DNA of 64,000 bases from Pseudomonas sp. FP2309 (GTDB lineage Bacteria > Pseudomonadota > Gammaproteobacteria > Pseudomonadales > Pseudomonadaceae). Both the position numbers and the translations under genes were made by a program. Of the stretch, positions 49,728-58,676 are shown piece by piece. Positions within the stretch are counted from its first letter, which is position 1; each line of letters starts with the position of its first letter. Below the pieces are notes generated by a model that saw nothing but the letters and a program-made list of their open reading frames with translations, did not search any database and was not told the DNA's origin. Location of the stretch: assembly GCF_030687575.1 (NCBI RefSeq), contig NZ_CP117439.1, forward strand, positions 372,001 through 436,000. Reading direction: 5' to 3'.

Positions 49728-51236
49728 ATGTCCCAGGCAGCAACAATCATCATCGCCGACACCCCCCTGCGCTGGCAGGACGTGGTCGCCGTGGCTCGCC
49801 ATGGCGCAGCCCTTGAACTCTCGGACCAGGCCTGGGCGCGGATCGACAATGCCCAAGCCATCGTGCAGCGCATCGTCACCAGCGGTGAGCGCGCCTATGG
49901 GGTGAACACCGGCCTGGGCGCGCTGTGCAATGTGTCGCTCGAGGGTGAGCAACTGAGCCAGCTGTCGCGCAATACCTTGCTCAGCCATGCCTGCGGCGTC
50001 GGCCCGGTGCTGAGTGATGAGCAGACCCGCGCAATCATCTGCGCCGCCGTGATCAACTACAGCCACGGCAAATCCGGCCTGCATCCGCAGGTGGTGCGCG
50101 CATTGCTGGCGCTGCTCAACCATGGCATCACCCCGCAAGTGCCGTCCCAGGGGTCGGTGGGTTACCTGACCCACATGGCCCACGTCGGCGTGGCCCTGCT
50201 GGGCGTTGGCACCGTGAGCTATCGCGGCCAGGTCGTGACGGCGCAAGCGGCGCTGCAGGCCGAAGGTTTGCAGCCCGTGGTACTCGGCGCGAAAGACGGC
50301 CTGTGTCTGGTCAATGGCACGCCGTGCATGACCGGCCTGAGCTGCCTGGCCCTGGCCGATGCCCATCACCTGCTGCAATGGGCCGACGTGATCGGCGCCA
50401 TGAGTTTTGAGGCCCAGCGTGGTCAGATCGACGCATTCGACGAAGCCATCATCGCGCTCAAGCCGCACCCGGGCATGCAGAAGGTCGGCATCAACCTGCG
50501 GGCATTGCTCGACGGCAGTGAAGTGATCGCCAGCAGCAAGGGCATCCGCACCCAAGACGCGTTGAGCATTCGCTCGATCCCGCAGATCCACGGCGCCGCG
50601 CGCGACCAGGTGGAGCACGCCACGCGCCAGATCGAGACCGAGCTCAACAGCGCCACCGACAACCCGCTGGTGCTCGGCACCCCGGACCAATACCGCGTGG
50701 TGTCCCAGGCCAATCCGCACGGCCAGTCCGTGGCCATGGCCGCCGACCTGCTCGCCATCGCCATGGCCGAAATCGGCTCGGTGGCCGAGCGCCGCCTGGA
50801 CCGCCTGATCAACCCCCACGTCAGCGGCTTGCCGGCGTTTCTGGTGAGCAACCCAGGGGTCAATTCCGGAATGATGATCGTGCAGTACGTCGCGGCGTCT
50901 CTGTGCGGCCAGAACCGCCAATTGGCGCAACCGGCGGTGCTCGACAATTTCGTTACCTCGGGCCTGCAGGAAGACCACCTGAGCATGGGCACCAACGCGG
51001 CGCTCAAGCTGCACCAGCTGCTGGCCAACGTTACCCAGATCCTCGCCATCGAGTATCTGCTGGCGGCCCAGGCATTTGAATTCTTGAAGGATCAACGCTT
51101 CGGCGCAGGCACCGACAGGGCCTGGCGTTTGCTGCGTAATGTGGTTCCCGCCTACGAGCAGGACCGCTGGCTGGCGCCGGATATTGCGACCGCCGCCAGA
51201 TTGCTCAAAGACACTGTCTTACCGACTTTGCACTGA
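49728..51236 (+). CDS. hutH1: HutH-like protein without the MIO triad (HutH1)
   Basis: The 502-residue product is clearly of the histidine/phenylalanine ammonia-lyase family along its whole length. It cannot make the MIO cofactor: the loop reads GSVGYLTHMAH (142-152), where HutH2 next door has [14 protein letters not shown]. Ala, Ser and Gly are deleted precisely and the following Asp is Tyr146. Compared with P. putida histidase, Tyr57, His87, Asn196 and Arg282 are kept, while the Tyr280 and Phe329 positions are Leu279 and Pro330. The frame is intact and codon use is like its neighbours, so it is not decaying. It may bind histidine or urocanate, form mixed tetramers with HutH2, or have another activity. 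The ATG at 49728 has AAGG seven bases upstream. Confidence 0.9.
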   Translation: MSQAATIIIADTPLRWQDVVAVARHGAALELSDQAWARIDNAQAIVQRIVTSGERAYGVNTGLGALCNVSLEGEQLSQLSRNTLLSHACGVGPVLSDEQTRAIICAAVINYSHGKSGLHPQVVRALLALLNHGITPQVPSQGSVGYLTHMAHVGVALLGVGTVSYRGQVVTAQAALQAEGLQPVVLGAKDGLCLVNGTPCMTGLSCLALADAHHLLQWADVIGAMSFEAQRGQIDAFDEAIIALKPHPGMQKVGINLRALLDGSEVIASSKGIRTQDALSIRSIPQIHGAARDQVEHATRQIETELNSATDNPLVLGTPDQYRVVSQANPHGQSVAMAADLLAIAMAEIGSVAERRLDRLINPHVSGLPAFLVSNPGVNSGMMIVQYVAASLCGQNRQLAQPAVLDNFVTSGLQEDHLSMGTNAALKLHQLLANVTQILAIEYLLAAQAFEFLKDQRFGAGTDRAWRLLRNVVPAYEQDRWLAPDIATAARLLKDTVLPTLH

Positions 51237-51267
51237 ACACTGAAAATAATTCACAAGGAGTACGAAT

Positions 51268-52800
51268 GTGACTGCGCTAAATCTGATTCCAGGCCAACTG
51301 AGCCTTGCCCAACTGCGCGCCATCTACCAGCAGCCGGTGACCCTCAGTCTGGATGACAGCGCCACGGCGCAGATCGACGCCAGTGTTGCCTGTGTGGAGC
51401 AGATTCTCGCCGAGAACCGCACCGCCTATGGCATCAACACCGGTTTTGGCCTGCTGGCCTCGACCCGCATCGCCAGCGAAGACCTGGAAAACCTCCAGCG
51501 TTCCCTGGTGTTGTCCCACGCCGCCGGCGTCGGTGAGCCGATCAGTGACGCGCTGGTGCGGCTGGTCATGGTGCTCAAGGTCAACAGCCTGAGCCGTGGG
51601 TTCTCGGGGATTCGTCGCCAGGTGATCGACGCGCTGATCGCGCTGATCAATGCCGAGGTGTACCCCCACATTCCGCTCAAAGGTTCGGTGGGCGCATCCG
51701 GTGACTTGGCGCCATTGGCCCACATGTCCCTGGTGCTGCTGGGCGAAGGCAAGGCGCGTTACAAAGGTGAATGGCTGGACGCGACCGCCGCGCTGAAAAT
51801 CGCCGGCCTCGCGCCGCTGACCCTTGCCGCGAAAGAAGGCCTGGCGCTGCTCAACGGCACACAGGTTTCCACGGCCTATGCCCTGCGTGGCCTGTTCGAA
51901 GGTGAAGACTTGTTCGCCGGCGCATTGGCCTGCGGTGGCCTGACCGTGGAAGCGGTGCTCGGCTCGCGCTCGCCGTTCGACGCGCGTATCCATGCGGCAC
52001 GCGGCCAGCGTGGGCAGATCGACGCGGCGGCGGCCTACCGCGACCTGCTGGGCGAAAGCAGCCAGGTGTCGCAGTCGCACCAGAACTGCGACAAGGTGCA
52101 AGACCCGTACTCGCTGCGTTGCCAGCCCCAAGTCATGGGCGCATGCCTGACTCAGTTCCGCCAGGCCGCTGAAGTGCTGGAGGTAGAGGCCAACGCCGTG
52201 TCGGACAACCCGCTGGTATTTGCCGCCGAAGGCGACGTGATTTCCGGTGGCAACTTCCACGCCGAACCGGTGGCGATGGCCGCCGACAACATGGCCCTGG
52301 CCATCGCCGAAATCGGCTCCCTGAGTGAGCGCCGCATCTCGTTGATGATGGACAAGCACATGTCGCAACTACCGCCGTTCCTGGTGGGCAATGGCGGTGT
52401 GAACTCCGGCTTCATGATCGCCCAGGTAACCGCCGCCGCGCTCGCCAGCGAAAACAAGGCGCTGGCCCATCCCCATAGCGTCGACAGCCTGCCCACGTCC
52501 GCCAACCAGGAAGACCACGTGTCCATGGCCCCCGCTGCAGGCAAGCGTCTGTGGGAAATGGCTGAAAACACCCGTGGCATCCTCGCCGTGGAATGGCTGG
52601 CCGCGTGCCAGGGCCTGGACCTGCGCGAAGGCCTGAAGACCTCACCCACCCTCGAAAAAGCCCGCGGTATGTTGCGCGACAAAGTGGCGTTTTATGACAA
52701 GGACCGCTTCTTCGCCCCCGACATCATCGCCGCCAGCGAACTGCTCGCCAGCCGCTGCCTGAATGAACTGGTGCCGGCCACGTTGCTGCCGAGCCTGTAA
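51268..52800 (+). CDS. hutH2: Histidine ammonia-lyase HutH (canonical copy)
   Basis: This enzyme turns histidine into urocanate and ammonia. The 510 residues equal the P. putida enzyme in length. The MIO-forming Ala143-Ser144-Gly145 is in [17 protein letters not shown], and the active-site residues are in [36 protein letters not shown] and NFHAEPVA. The GTG at 51268 follows AAGGAG at seven bases. It lies 31 bases after hutH1 and 14 before hutI. Confidence 0.97.
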   Translation: MTALNLIPGQLSLAQLRAIYQQPVTLSLDDSATAQIDASVACVEQILAENRTAYGINTGFGLLASTRIASEDLENLQRSLVLSHAAGVGEPISDALVRLVMVLKVNSLSRGFSGIRRQVIDALIALINAEVYPHIPLKGSVGASGDLAPLAHMSLVLLGEGKARYKGEWLDATAALKIAGLAPLTLAAKEGLALLNGTQVSTAYALRGLFEGEDLFAGALACGGLTVEAVLGSRSPFDARIHAARGQRGQIDAAAAYRDLLGESSQVSQSHQNCDKVQDPYSLRCQPQVMGACLTQFRQAAEVLEVEANAVSDNPLVFAAEGDVISGGNFHAEPVAMAADNMALAIAEIGSLSERRISLMMDKHMSQLPPFLVGNGGVNSGFMIAQVTAAALASENKALAHPHSVDSLPTSANQEDHVSMAPAAGKRLWEMAENTRGILAVEWLAACQGLDLREGLKTSPTLEKARGMLRDKVAFYDKDRFFAPDIIAASELLASRCLNELVPATLLPSL

Positions 52801-52814
52801 CTGAGGAGGCATTG

Positions 52815-54020
52815 ATGAAAACGCTTTGGCAACACTGCCACGTCGCAACCATGGCCGGCGGCAACTACTCGATCATCGAGGATGCGGCCATGGTGACCAC
52901 CGGTGCGCTCATCGAGTGGATCGGCCCGCGCAGCGCTGTGCCGACGGCGGATTACGTCCATGTGCATGACCTGCGGGGCGCGTGGGTCACGCCTGGACTG
53001 ATCGACTGCCACACCCATACGGTGTTTGGTGGCAACCGCAGCGGCGAGTTCGAACAACGTCTTCAAGGCGTGAGCTATGCCGAGATCGCCGCTAGCGGCG
53101 GCGGTATTGCCAGCACCGTGCGCGCCACCCGTGCGGCGTCCGAAGATGAACTGTTTGCCAGCGCTGAAAAGCGCCTGCGCAGCCTGCTGCGTGACGGTGT
53201 GACGAGCGTGGAGATCAAGTCCGGTTATGGCCTGGACCTGGCCAACGAACGCAAGATGCTGCGCGTGGCCCGGCGCCTGGGCGAAGCGCTGCCGGTGAGC
53301 GTGCGTGCCACCTGCCTGGCGGCCCATGCGTTGCCGCCCGAGTACAAGGACCGCGCTGACGAGTACATCGAGCACATCTGCAACGAGATGCTGCCGGCGT
53401 TGGCGGCGGAGGGGCTGGTGGATGCGGTGGATGCGTTCTGCGAATACCTGGCGTTCTCCACCGAGCAGGTGGAGCGGGTATTTAAAGTGGCGCGGCAACT
53501 TGGCCTGCCGGTGAAGCTGCATGCCGAGCAGCTGTCGTCGCTGCACGGCTCCAGCCTGGCCGCGCGGTACCAGGCGCTGTCGGCAGACCACTTGGAGTTC
53601 ATGACCGAAGAAGACGCTATCGCCATGGCCGCTGCCGGCACCGTCGCCGTGCTGTTGCCGGGGGCGTTTTACTTCTTGCGTGAAACCCAATTGCCGCCCA
53701 TGGACGCGTTGCGCAAACACGGGGTGAAGATCGCCATCGCCAGCGACCTCAACCCCGGCACCTCGCCGGCCCTCTCGGTGCGCCTGATGTTGAACATGGC
53801 GTGCACCTTGTTCCGCATGACCCCGGAAGAAGCCTTGGCGGGCGCCACCACACACGCCGCCACCGCGTTGGGCATGGGCGCCACCCATGGCTCGCTGGAA
53901 GTGGGCAAGGTCGCCGATTTTGTCGCCTGGCAGATCGATCGCCCCGCCGACCTGGCTTACTGGCTCGGCGGCGAGCTGGATAAACGCGTCGTGCGCCATG
54001 GCGTCGACGTCACCGTATAA
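52815..54020 (+). CDS. hutI: Imidazolonepropionase HutI
   Basis: HutI opens the imidazolone ring to formiminoglutamate. The 401-residue amidohydrolase shows metal and substrate motifs [55 protein letters not shown] and [18 protein letters not shown] stands before the ATG. It is followed by hutG 11 bases later. Confidence 0.97.
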   Translation: MKTLWQHCHVATMAGGNYSIIEDAAMVTTGALIEWIGPRSAVPTADYVHVHDLRGAWVTPGLIDCHTHTVFGGNRSGEFEQRLQGVSYAEIAASGGGIASTVRATRAASEDELFASAEKRLRSLLRDGVTSVEIKSGYGLDLANERKMLRVARRLGEALPVSVRATCLAAHALPPEYKDRADEYIEHICNEMLPALAAEGLVDAVDAFCEYLAFSTEQVERVFKVARQLGLPVKLHAEQLSSLHGSSLAARYQALSADHLEFMTEEDAIAMAAAGTVAVLLPGAFYFLRETQLPPMDALRKHGVKIAIASDLNPGTSPALSVRLMLNMACTLFRMTPEEALAGATTHAATALGMGATHGSLEVGKVADFVAWQIDRPADLAYWLGGELDKRVVRHGVDVTV

Positions 54021-54031
54021 GGAGTAATGCT

Positions 54032-54832
54032 GTGGATAAGGTTCTGAACTTCAAACAAGGCAGCACGCCGCTGTTGATCAGCATGCCCCACGCCGGCCTG
54101 CGCCTCACACCTGCGGTCGAGGCAGGGTTGATCCCCGAGGCGCAAGGCCTGCCGGATACCGACTGGCACATTCCGATGCTGTATGACTTTGCCGAGGAAC
54201 TGGGCGCCAGCACCCTTGCGGCCGAGTACTCGCGGTTTGTCATCGACCTGAACCGACCCTCCGATAACAAGCCGCTCTATGCAGGCGCCACCACCGGTCT
54301 TTACCCGGAGACATTGTTCGATGGGGTCCCGCTGTTTCGCGACGGTCAGGTGCCGACCGAAGAAGAGCGCGTGACCTACCTGCAAAAGATCTGGGGCCCG
54401 TATCACCGCGCCCTGCAAGAAGAGCTGGCGCGGCTCAAGGCCGAGTTCGGCTATGCGTTGCTGTTCGATGCACACTCGATCCGTTCGGTGATCCCGCATC
54501 TGTTCGAGGGCAAGCTGCCGGACTTCAACCTCGGCACCTTCAACGGTGCCGCGTGCGACCCTGAACTGGCCAGCCAGTTGGAGGCGATCTGCGCTGACCA
54601 TCCGCAGTACAGCCATGTACTCAACGGGCGCTTCAAGGGCGGCCATATCACCCGGCATTACGGCAACCCGGCGCAGGATATTCACGCGGTGCAGTTGGAG
54701 TTGTGCCAGAGCACCTATATGGAAGAGGTTGCGCCGTTCCGTTATAGGCCGGACCTGGCCGGGCCGACGCAGGTGGTGTTGAGGCAATTGCTGGAAGGCT
54801 TTTTGGCCTGGGGGCGAAAGCACTACCGCTAG
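54032..54832 (+). CDS. hutG: N-formylglutamate deformylase HutG
   Basis: HutG releases formate from N-formylglutamate, the last step of the five-step pathway. The 266 residues match the bacterial N-formylglutamate amidohydrolase: LLISMPHAGLRLTP, DTDWHIPMLYDFAEELGA, FVIDLNRP, FDAHSIRSV and RFKGGHITRHYG supply the metal and substrate residues. The start is a GTG at 54032 with GGAG nine bases upstream. No further hut gene follows. Confidence 0.96.
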   Translation: MDKVLNFKQGSTPLLISMPHAGLRLTPAVEAGLIPEAQGLPDTDWHIPMLYDFAEELGASTLAAEYSRFVIDLNRPSDNKPLYAGATTGLYPETLFDGVPLFRDGQVPTEEERVTYLQKIWGPYHRALQEELARLKAEFGYALLFDAHSIRSVIPHLFEGKLPDFNLGTFNGAACDPELASQLEAICADHPQYSHVLNGRFKGGHITRHYGNPAQDIHAVQLELCQSTYMEEVAPFRYRPDLAGPTQVVLRQLLEGFLAWGRKHYR

Positions 54833-54971
54833 TTGCCGGCCGGACAGTCGCAGCAGTGCAATTGCCGGTCGCCACAGGTCGCTTTTGAAGGGGCCTCGCT
54901 GGGTAAGGTTGTGGATACGGCGCACCAGACGCCATCTCCCACAATAAAAACTGCCGAGTGAGACCTCTTTC

Positions 54972-55919
54972 ATGAAAAGACTGTTCAACCGTTACCTGTT
55001 GACCCTCACCGGCGCCGCGCTGCTCAGCGCGCAAGCCCTGGCCGCCGAGCCGGCCTCCTGCAAAACCGTGCGCATGGGCGTGGTCAGTTGGACCGACGTG
55101 GTCGCCACCTCCGGCATGGCCGACGTGCTGCTCACTGGCCCGGGCTACGACAGCAAGCAAACCAACGCCGTGCAGCAGATCATCTTTGCCGGCATCCGCG
55201 ACAAGCGCCTGGATATCTTCCTTGGCTACTGGAAGCCGGCCATGGACAACAACATCGCGCCGTTCCTCGCCGCCAAACAACTCAAGGTGCTCGACACGCC
55301 GAGCCTTGCCGACGCTCAGGCGACCCTGGCGGTGCCGCAATACGTGGCCGACGCTGGCCTGAAGACCTTCGCCGACATCGCCCGCTTCAAGCAGCAACTG
55401 GGCGGCAAGATTTATGGCATCGAGCCCGGCAGCGGTGCCAATACCGATATCCAGAAAATGATCGACACCAACCACTTCGGCCTGGGTGGTTTCAAGCTGG
55501 TGGCCTCCGGTGAAGCCGGGATGCTCGCGGCCGTGCAGCGCGCGGTGAACCGCAAGGAGTTCGTCGTGTTCGTCGGTTGGACCCCGCACCCGATGAACAT
55601 CAATATGCACATGACCTATCTCACCGGCAGTGAAGATGTGTTCGGCCCCAACGAAGGCCGCGCCACGGTCTCCACCGTCACCGCGCCGGACTTCGCCGAG
55701 CGTTGCCCGAATGCCAATCGATTGTTGGAGAATCTCACCTTCACCGCCGCTCAGGAAAGCCAGTTGATGGTGCCGATCATGGAGCGCAAATCGCCCCAGG
55801 AGGTGGCCAAACAATGGTTGCGCGATCATCCCGAGGATCTGCAGCGTTGGCTGGCCGGGGTGACCACGTTTGACGGCAAAGAGGGTGTGGCAGCGGTGCA
55901 GGCCAGCCTTAAACCTTGA
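54972..55919 (+). CDS. Orphan ChoX-like substrate-binding protein
   Basis: The 315-residue precursor has a signal peptide (cut after ALA) and the OpuAC fold as in choline-binding ChoX: VRMGVVSWTDVVATSGMADVLL, DIFLGYWKPAMDNN and VVFVGWTPHPMNINMHMTYL with the tryptophans that box a quaternary amine. Choline, betaine, carnitine or a similar cation is the likely ligand. No permease or ATPase is next to it; pseudomonads often have several such orphan proteins sharing one CbcWV core. It is followed by a hydrolase gene 52 bases on, probably in one unit. The 139-base spacer from hutG shows no clear site. Confidence 0.8.
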   Translation: MKRLFNRYLLTLTGAALLSAQALAAEPASCKTVRMGVVSWTDVVATSGMADVLLTGPGYDSKQTNAVQQIIFAGIRDKRLDIFLGYWKPAMDNNIAPFLAAKQLKVLDTPSLADAQATLAVPQYVADAGLKTFADIARFKQQLGGKIYGIEPGSGANTDIQKMIDTNHFGLGGFKLVASGEAGMLAAVQRAVNRKEFVVFVGWTPHPMNINMHMTYLTGSEDVFGPNEGRATVSTVTAPDFAERCPNANRLLENLTFTAAQESQLMVPIMERKSPQEVAKQWLRDHPEDLQRWLAGVTTFDGKEGVAAVQASLKP

Positions 55920-55971
55920 GCCAAAGGAAAACTCCCACCGTTGATATCCCGCTTTTTCAAGGTGTTCGTGC

Positions 55972-56901
55972 ATGTACGCCATTTCTGCGCAGCTTGCCGC
56001 TTTCGTCCAAAAGACCGAATCCTTCAGCAGCGACGACGTGTCGCTGGCCGGGCTGCGTCAACACTACGCGCGCATGTGCCAGGCATTCACCCCGCCGAAA
56101 CCAGAAGGCCTGCGAGTTTCGGACTTTTCCCTCGGTGGCGTAGGCGTGCGCAGTTATCACCCCGCATCGCCCACCCCGGCCGAAGGCTGGCCGTGCCTTG
56201 TTTATATGCACGGCGGCGGTTGGGTGGTTGGCGGGCTGGATTCCCACGATTTCATCTGCTTCGAACTGGCCAGTGCCCTGAACGTGCTGGTGATCGCCAT
56301 TGACTACCGCCTTGCACCGGAACACCCATTCCCGGCAGCGTACGACGATTGTCGCGCTGTGTGGCGGGCGATCCAGGCAGGGCAGGGGCCGCATGCCATC
56401 AACCTGCAACGTCTGGTCGTGATGGGCGACAGTGCCGGCGGCAACCTGGCCGCCGCCTTGTGCCTGGGCCTGCGCGACGACGGCCAGCCACTGCCCCGCG
56501 CCCAGGTATTGATTTACCCAGGCCTGGGTGGCCCGGCGGATCTGCCCTCACGCCAGGACTGCCGGGATGCGCCGCTGCTCAGCACGGCCGACACGGCCAC
56601 CTACCTGGCGCTGTACCTGGGCGAGTCGGGCCGGCCGTCCCCCTATGCCATGCCCCTGCTGGCGGAGGATTACAACGGTTTGCCGCAGGCGTTTATCGCC
56701 GTGGCCCAGTTCGATCCCCTGCGCGACGACGGCATGCTCTACGCCGAGCGCCTGCAAGCGGCAGGCGTGAGTACGCTGCTTTATCCAGGAAAAGGCCTGG
56801 TCCACGGTTGTTTGCGGGCGCGGGGTCAAGTGGTAGAGGTGGATCGACTCTACGACTACCTGCTCGATTACCTTAAGGGCGAAGGGCTGACACAGGTCTA
56901 A
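55972..56901 (+). CDS. Alpha/beta hydrolase, HSL family
   Basis: The 309-residue cytosolic enzyme belongs to the hormone-sensitive-lipase group: the oxyanion motif YMHGGGWVVGG, the nucleophile in VMGDSAGGNLAAAL, Asp in FDPLRDDGMLYAE and His in GLVHGC. It should cleave short acyl esters. Because it follows a quaternary-amine-binding protein, a choline or carnitine ester is an attractive substrate; this is inference only. Confidence 0.85.
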   Translation: MYAISAQLAAFVQKTESFSSDDVSLAGLRQHYARMCQAFTPPKPEGLRVSDFSLGGVGVRSYHPASPTPAEGWPCLVYMHGGGWVVGGLDSHDFICFELASALNVLVIAIDYRLAPEHPFPAAYDDCRAVWRAIQAGQGPHAINLQRLVVMGDSAGGNLAAALCLGLRDDGQPLPRAQVLIYPGLGGPADLPSRQDCRDAPLLSTADTATYLALYLGESGRPSPYAMPLLAEDYNGLPQAFIAVAQFDPLRDDGMLYAERLQAAGVSTLLYPGKGLVHGCLRARGQVVEVDRLYDYLLDYLKGEGLTQV

Positions 56902-56928
56902 GTGCGCAAGGACATGCTCATTGCACAA

Positions 56929-56987
56929 TTCGGGTTTATAGTGCCAGACGGCACAATAAAAGACGTCCCCCCAGGGATGAACCCGAA
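56929..56987 (+). other. Nested inverted repeats in the pip leader
   Basis: Outer arms TTCGGGTT (56929-56936) and AACCCGAA (56980-56987) enclose a small hairpin, GTGCC-AGAC-GGCAC (56941-56954). It lies 18 bases before the pip start. It could be an operator, a leader structure or chance. Confidence 0.35.
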
Positions 56988-57004
56988 CCCCTACGGAGCG
57001 CGCA

Positions 57005-57976
57005 ATGCAGACTTGGTACCCGCAGATCAAACCCTACGCCCGGCACGATCTGGCCGTCGATGAAACCCACACGCTGTACGTCGATGAAAGTGGCTCCCCC
57101 GATGGTTTGCCCGTTGTATTCATCCACGGTGGCCCTGGTGCAGGGTGCGATGCCCAGAGCCGCTGCTACTTCGATCCGAACCTCTATCACATTGTCACCT
57201 TCGACCAGCGCGGTTGCGGGCGTTCCACCCCCCGGGCCAGCCTGGAAAACAACACGACCTGGGACCTCGTCGCCGATATGGAGCGCATTCGCGAGCATCT
57301 GGGCATCGACAAATGGGTGCTGTTTGGCGGTTCCTGGGGCTCGACGCTGGCCCTGGCCTACGCGCAGACCCACCCCGAGCGTGTGCTGGGTTTGATCGTG
57401 CGCGGCATTTTCCTGGCGCGCCCGCAGGATATCGAATGGTTCTACCAGGCCGGCGCCAGCCGCCTGTTCCCGGATTACTGGCAGGATTACATCGCGCCGA
57501 TCCCTGCCGACGAGCGCCACGACATGATCGCGGCCTACCACAAGCGCCTCACCGGCAATGACCAGATCGCCCAGATGCACGCGGCCAAAGCCTGGTCCGG
57601 CTGGGAAGGGCGCATGCTGGGCCTGTGTCCGAGCCCGCAGCACGTGGAGCGTTTTTCCGAGCCGCAACGGGCCTTGTCCATTGCGCGTATCGAGTGCCAT
57701 TACTTCACCAACAATTCTTTCCTGGAGCCCAACCAACTGATCCGCGATATGCACAAGATTGCCCATTTGCCTGGCGTAATCATCCACGGCCGCTACGATA
57801 TGATCTGCCCGCTGGATAACGCTTGGGAACTGCATCAGGCCTGGCCCAACAGTGAGCTGCAGGTAATTCGTGAAGCAGGCCATGCGGCTTCGGAGCCGGG
57901 CATCACCGATGCGTTGGTGCGTGCGACCAGCGAGATGGCACGGCGCCTGCTTGATCTACCGCCAGAAGAAGCATGA
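57005..57976 (+). CDS. pip: Prolyl iminopeptidase
   Basis: This enzyme removes N-terminal proline from peptides. The 323-residue S33 alpha/beta hydrolase shows [25 protein letters not shown], the nucleophile in [22 protein letters not shown], Asp in GRYDMICP and His in [10 protein letters not shown]. It overlaps dtd in ATGA. Confidence 0.96.
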   Translation: MQTWYPQIKPYARHDLAVDETHTLYVDESGSPDGLPVVFIHGGPGAGCDAQSRCYFDPNLYHIVTFDQRGCGRSTPRASLENNTTWDLVADMERIREHLGIDKWVLFGGSWGSTLALAYAQTHPERVLGLIVRGIFLARPQDIEWFYQAGASRLFPDYWQDYIAPIPADERHDMIAAYHKRLTGNDQIAQMHAAKAWSGWEGRMLGLCPSPQHVERFSEPQRALSIARIECHYFTNNSFLEPNQLIRDMHKIAHLPGVIIHGRYDMICPLDNAWELHQAWPNSELQVIREAGHAASEPGITDALVRATSEMARRLLDLPPEEA

Positions 57977-58410
57977 AGGGTTTGTTGCAACGGGTGCGTG
58001 GCGCCCGCGTCGAGGTGGCGGGCGAGGTTGTCGGCTCGATTGATCAGGGTTTGCTGGTGCTGGTGGCGGTCGAGCCTTCAGATACGCCTGAAAGCGCCGA
58101 TAAGTTGCTGCACAAGTTGCTCAACTATCGGGTATTCAGCGACGACGAAGGCAAGATGAACCTGTCGCTCAAGGACATCGGCGGCGGTTTGCTGCTGGTG
58201 TCGCAGTTCACGTTGGCGGCGGACACCAAAAGCGGTCTGCGGCCAAGCTTCTCGACAGCAGCCCCGCCAGCCCTTGGAGCAGCGCTTTTCGACCACCTGC
58301 TGTTACAAGCGCAACAATCCCATGGCAAGGTGGCGTCGGGACGTTTTGGCGCAGATATGCAGGTACATTTGGTCAATGATGGCCCTGTGACCTTTCTGTT
58401 ACAGACATGA
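57973..58410 (+). CDS. dtd: D-aminoacyl-tRNA deacylase Dtd
   Basis: Dtd hydrolyses D-aminoacyl-tRNA and protects translation. In its 145 residues the SQFTLAADT and [10 protein letters not shown] motifs (the latter with the Gly-cisPro pair in GP) are present. The usual GRRPSF is GLRPSF here. It is coupled to pip. An A/T-rich inverted repeat, ATTAAAA-ACGAC-TTTTAAT (58415-58433), follows the stop. Confidence 0.95.
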   Translation: MKGLLQRVRGARVEVAGEVVGSIDQGLLVLVAVEPSDTPESADKLLHKLLNYRVFSDDEGKMNLSLKDIGGGLLLVSQFTLAADTKSGLRPSFSTAAPPALGAALFDHLLLQAQQSHGKVASGRFGADMQVHLVNDGPVTFLLQT

Positions 58411-58607
58411 ATGTATTAAAAACGACTTTTAATGCCTGAAACGCAGGATTTCGCTACAAATACTTCGTTGCCCCTGATGCGTTGTCTCGCGGGCTACTAG
58501 ATAATCGCGCGCTACGGGGATCAGCGTTGTTTGGTCCATTTTTGACTTAGGTAGAGACTTGTCCGACAACCATTGGGGAATCATTTTGACCCAGGGGAGT
58601 CGGAACA

Positions 58608-58634
58608 ATGCTCGCCAACCTGGCATATAGATAG
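58608..58634 (+). CDS. Candidate 8-codon leader ORF before opgG
   Basis: A short frame, MLANLAYR then TAG, has a strong ribosome site (AGGGGAG) about eight bases upstream and lies 42 bases before the opgG start. It may be a regulatory leader peptide or chance. The rest of the 266-base spacer holds nothing I can name. Confidence 0.25.
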   Translation: MLANLAYR

Positions 58635-58676
58635 CTGGCCGTTGGTTTTTTGATCTGTTTTCGGCGAGGGTTGCTC

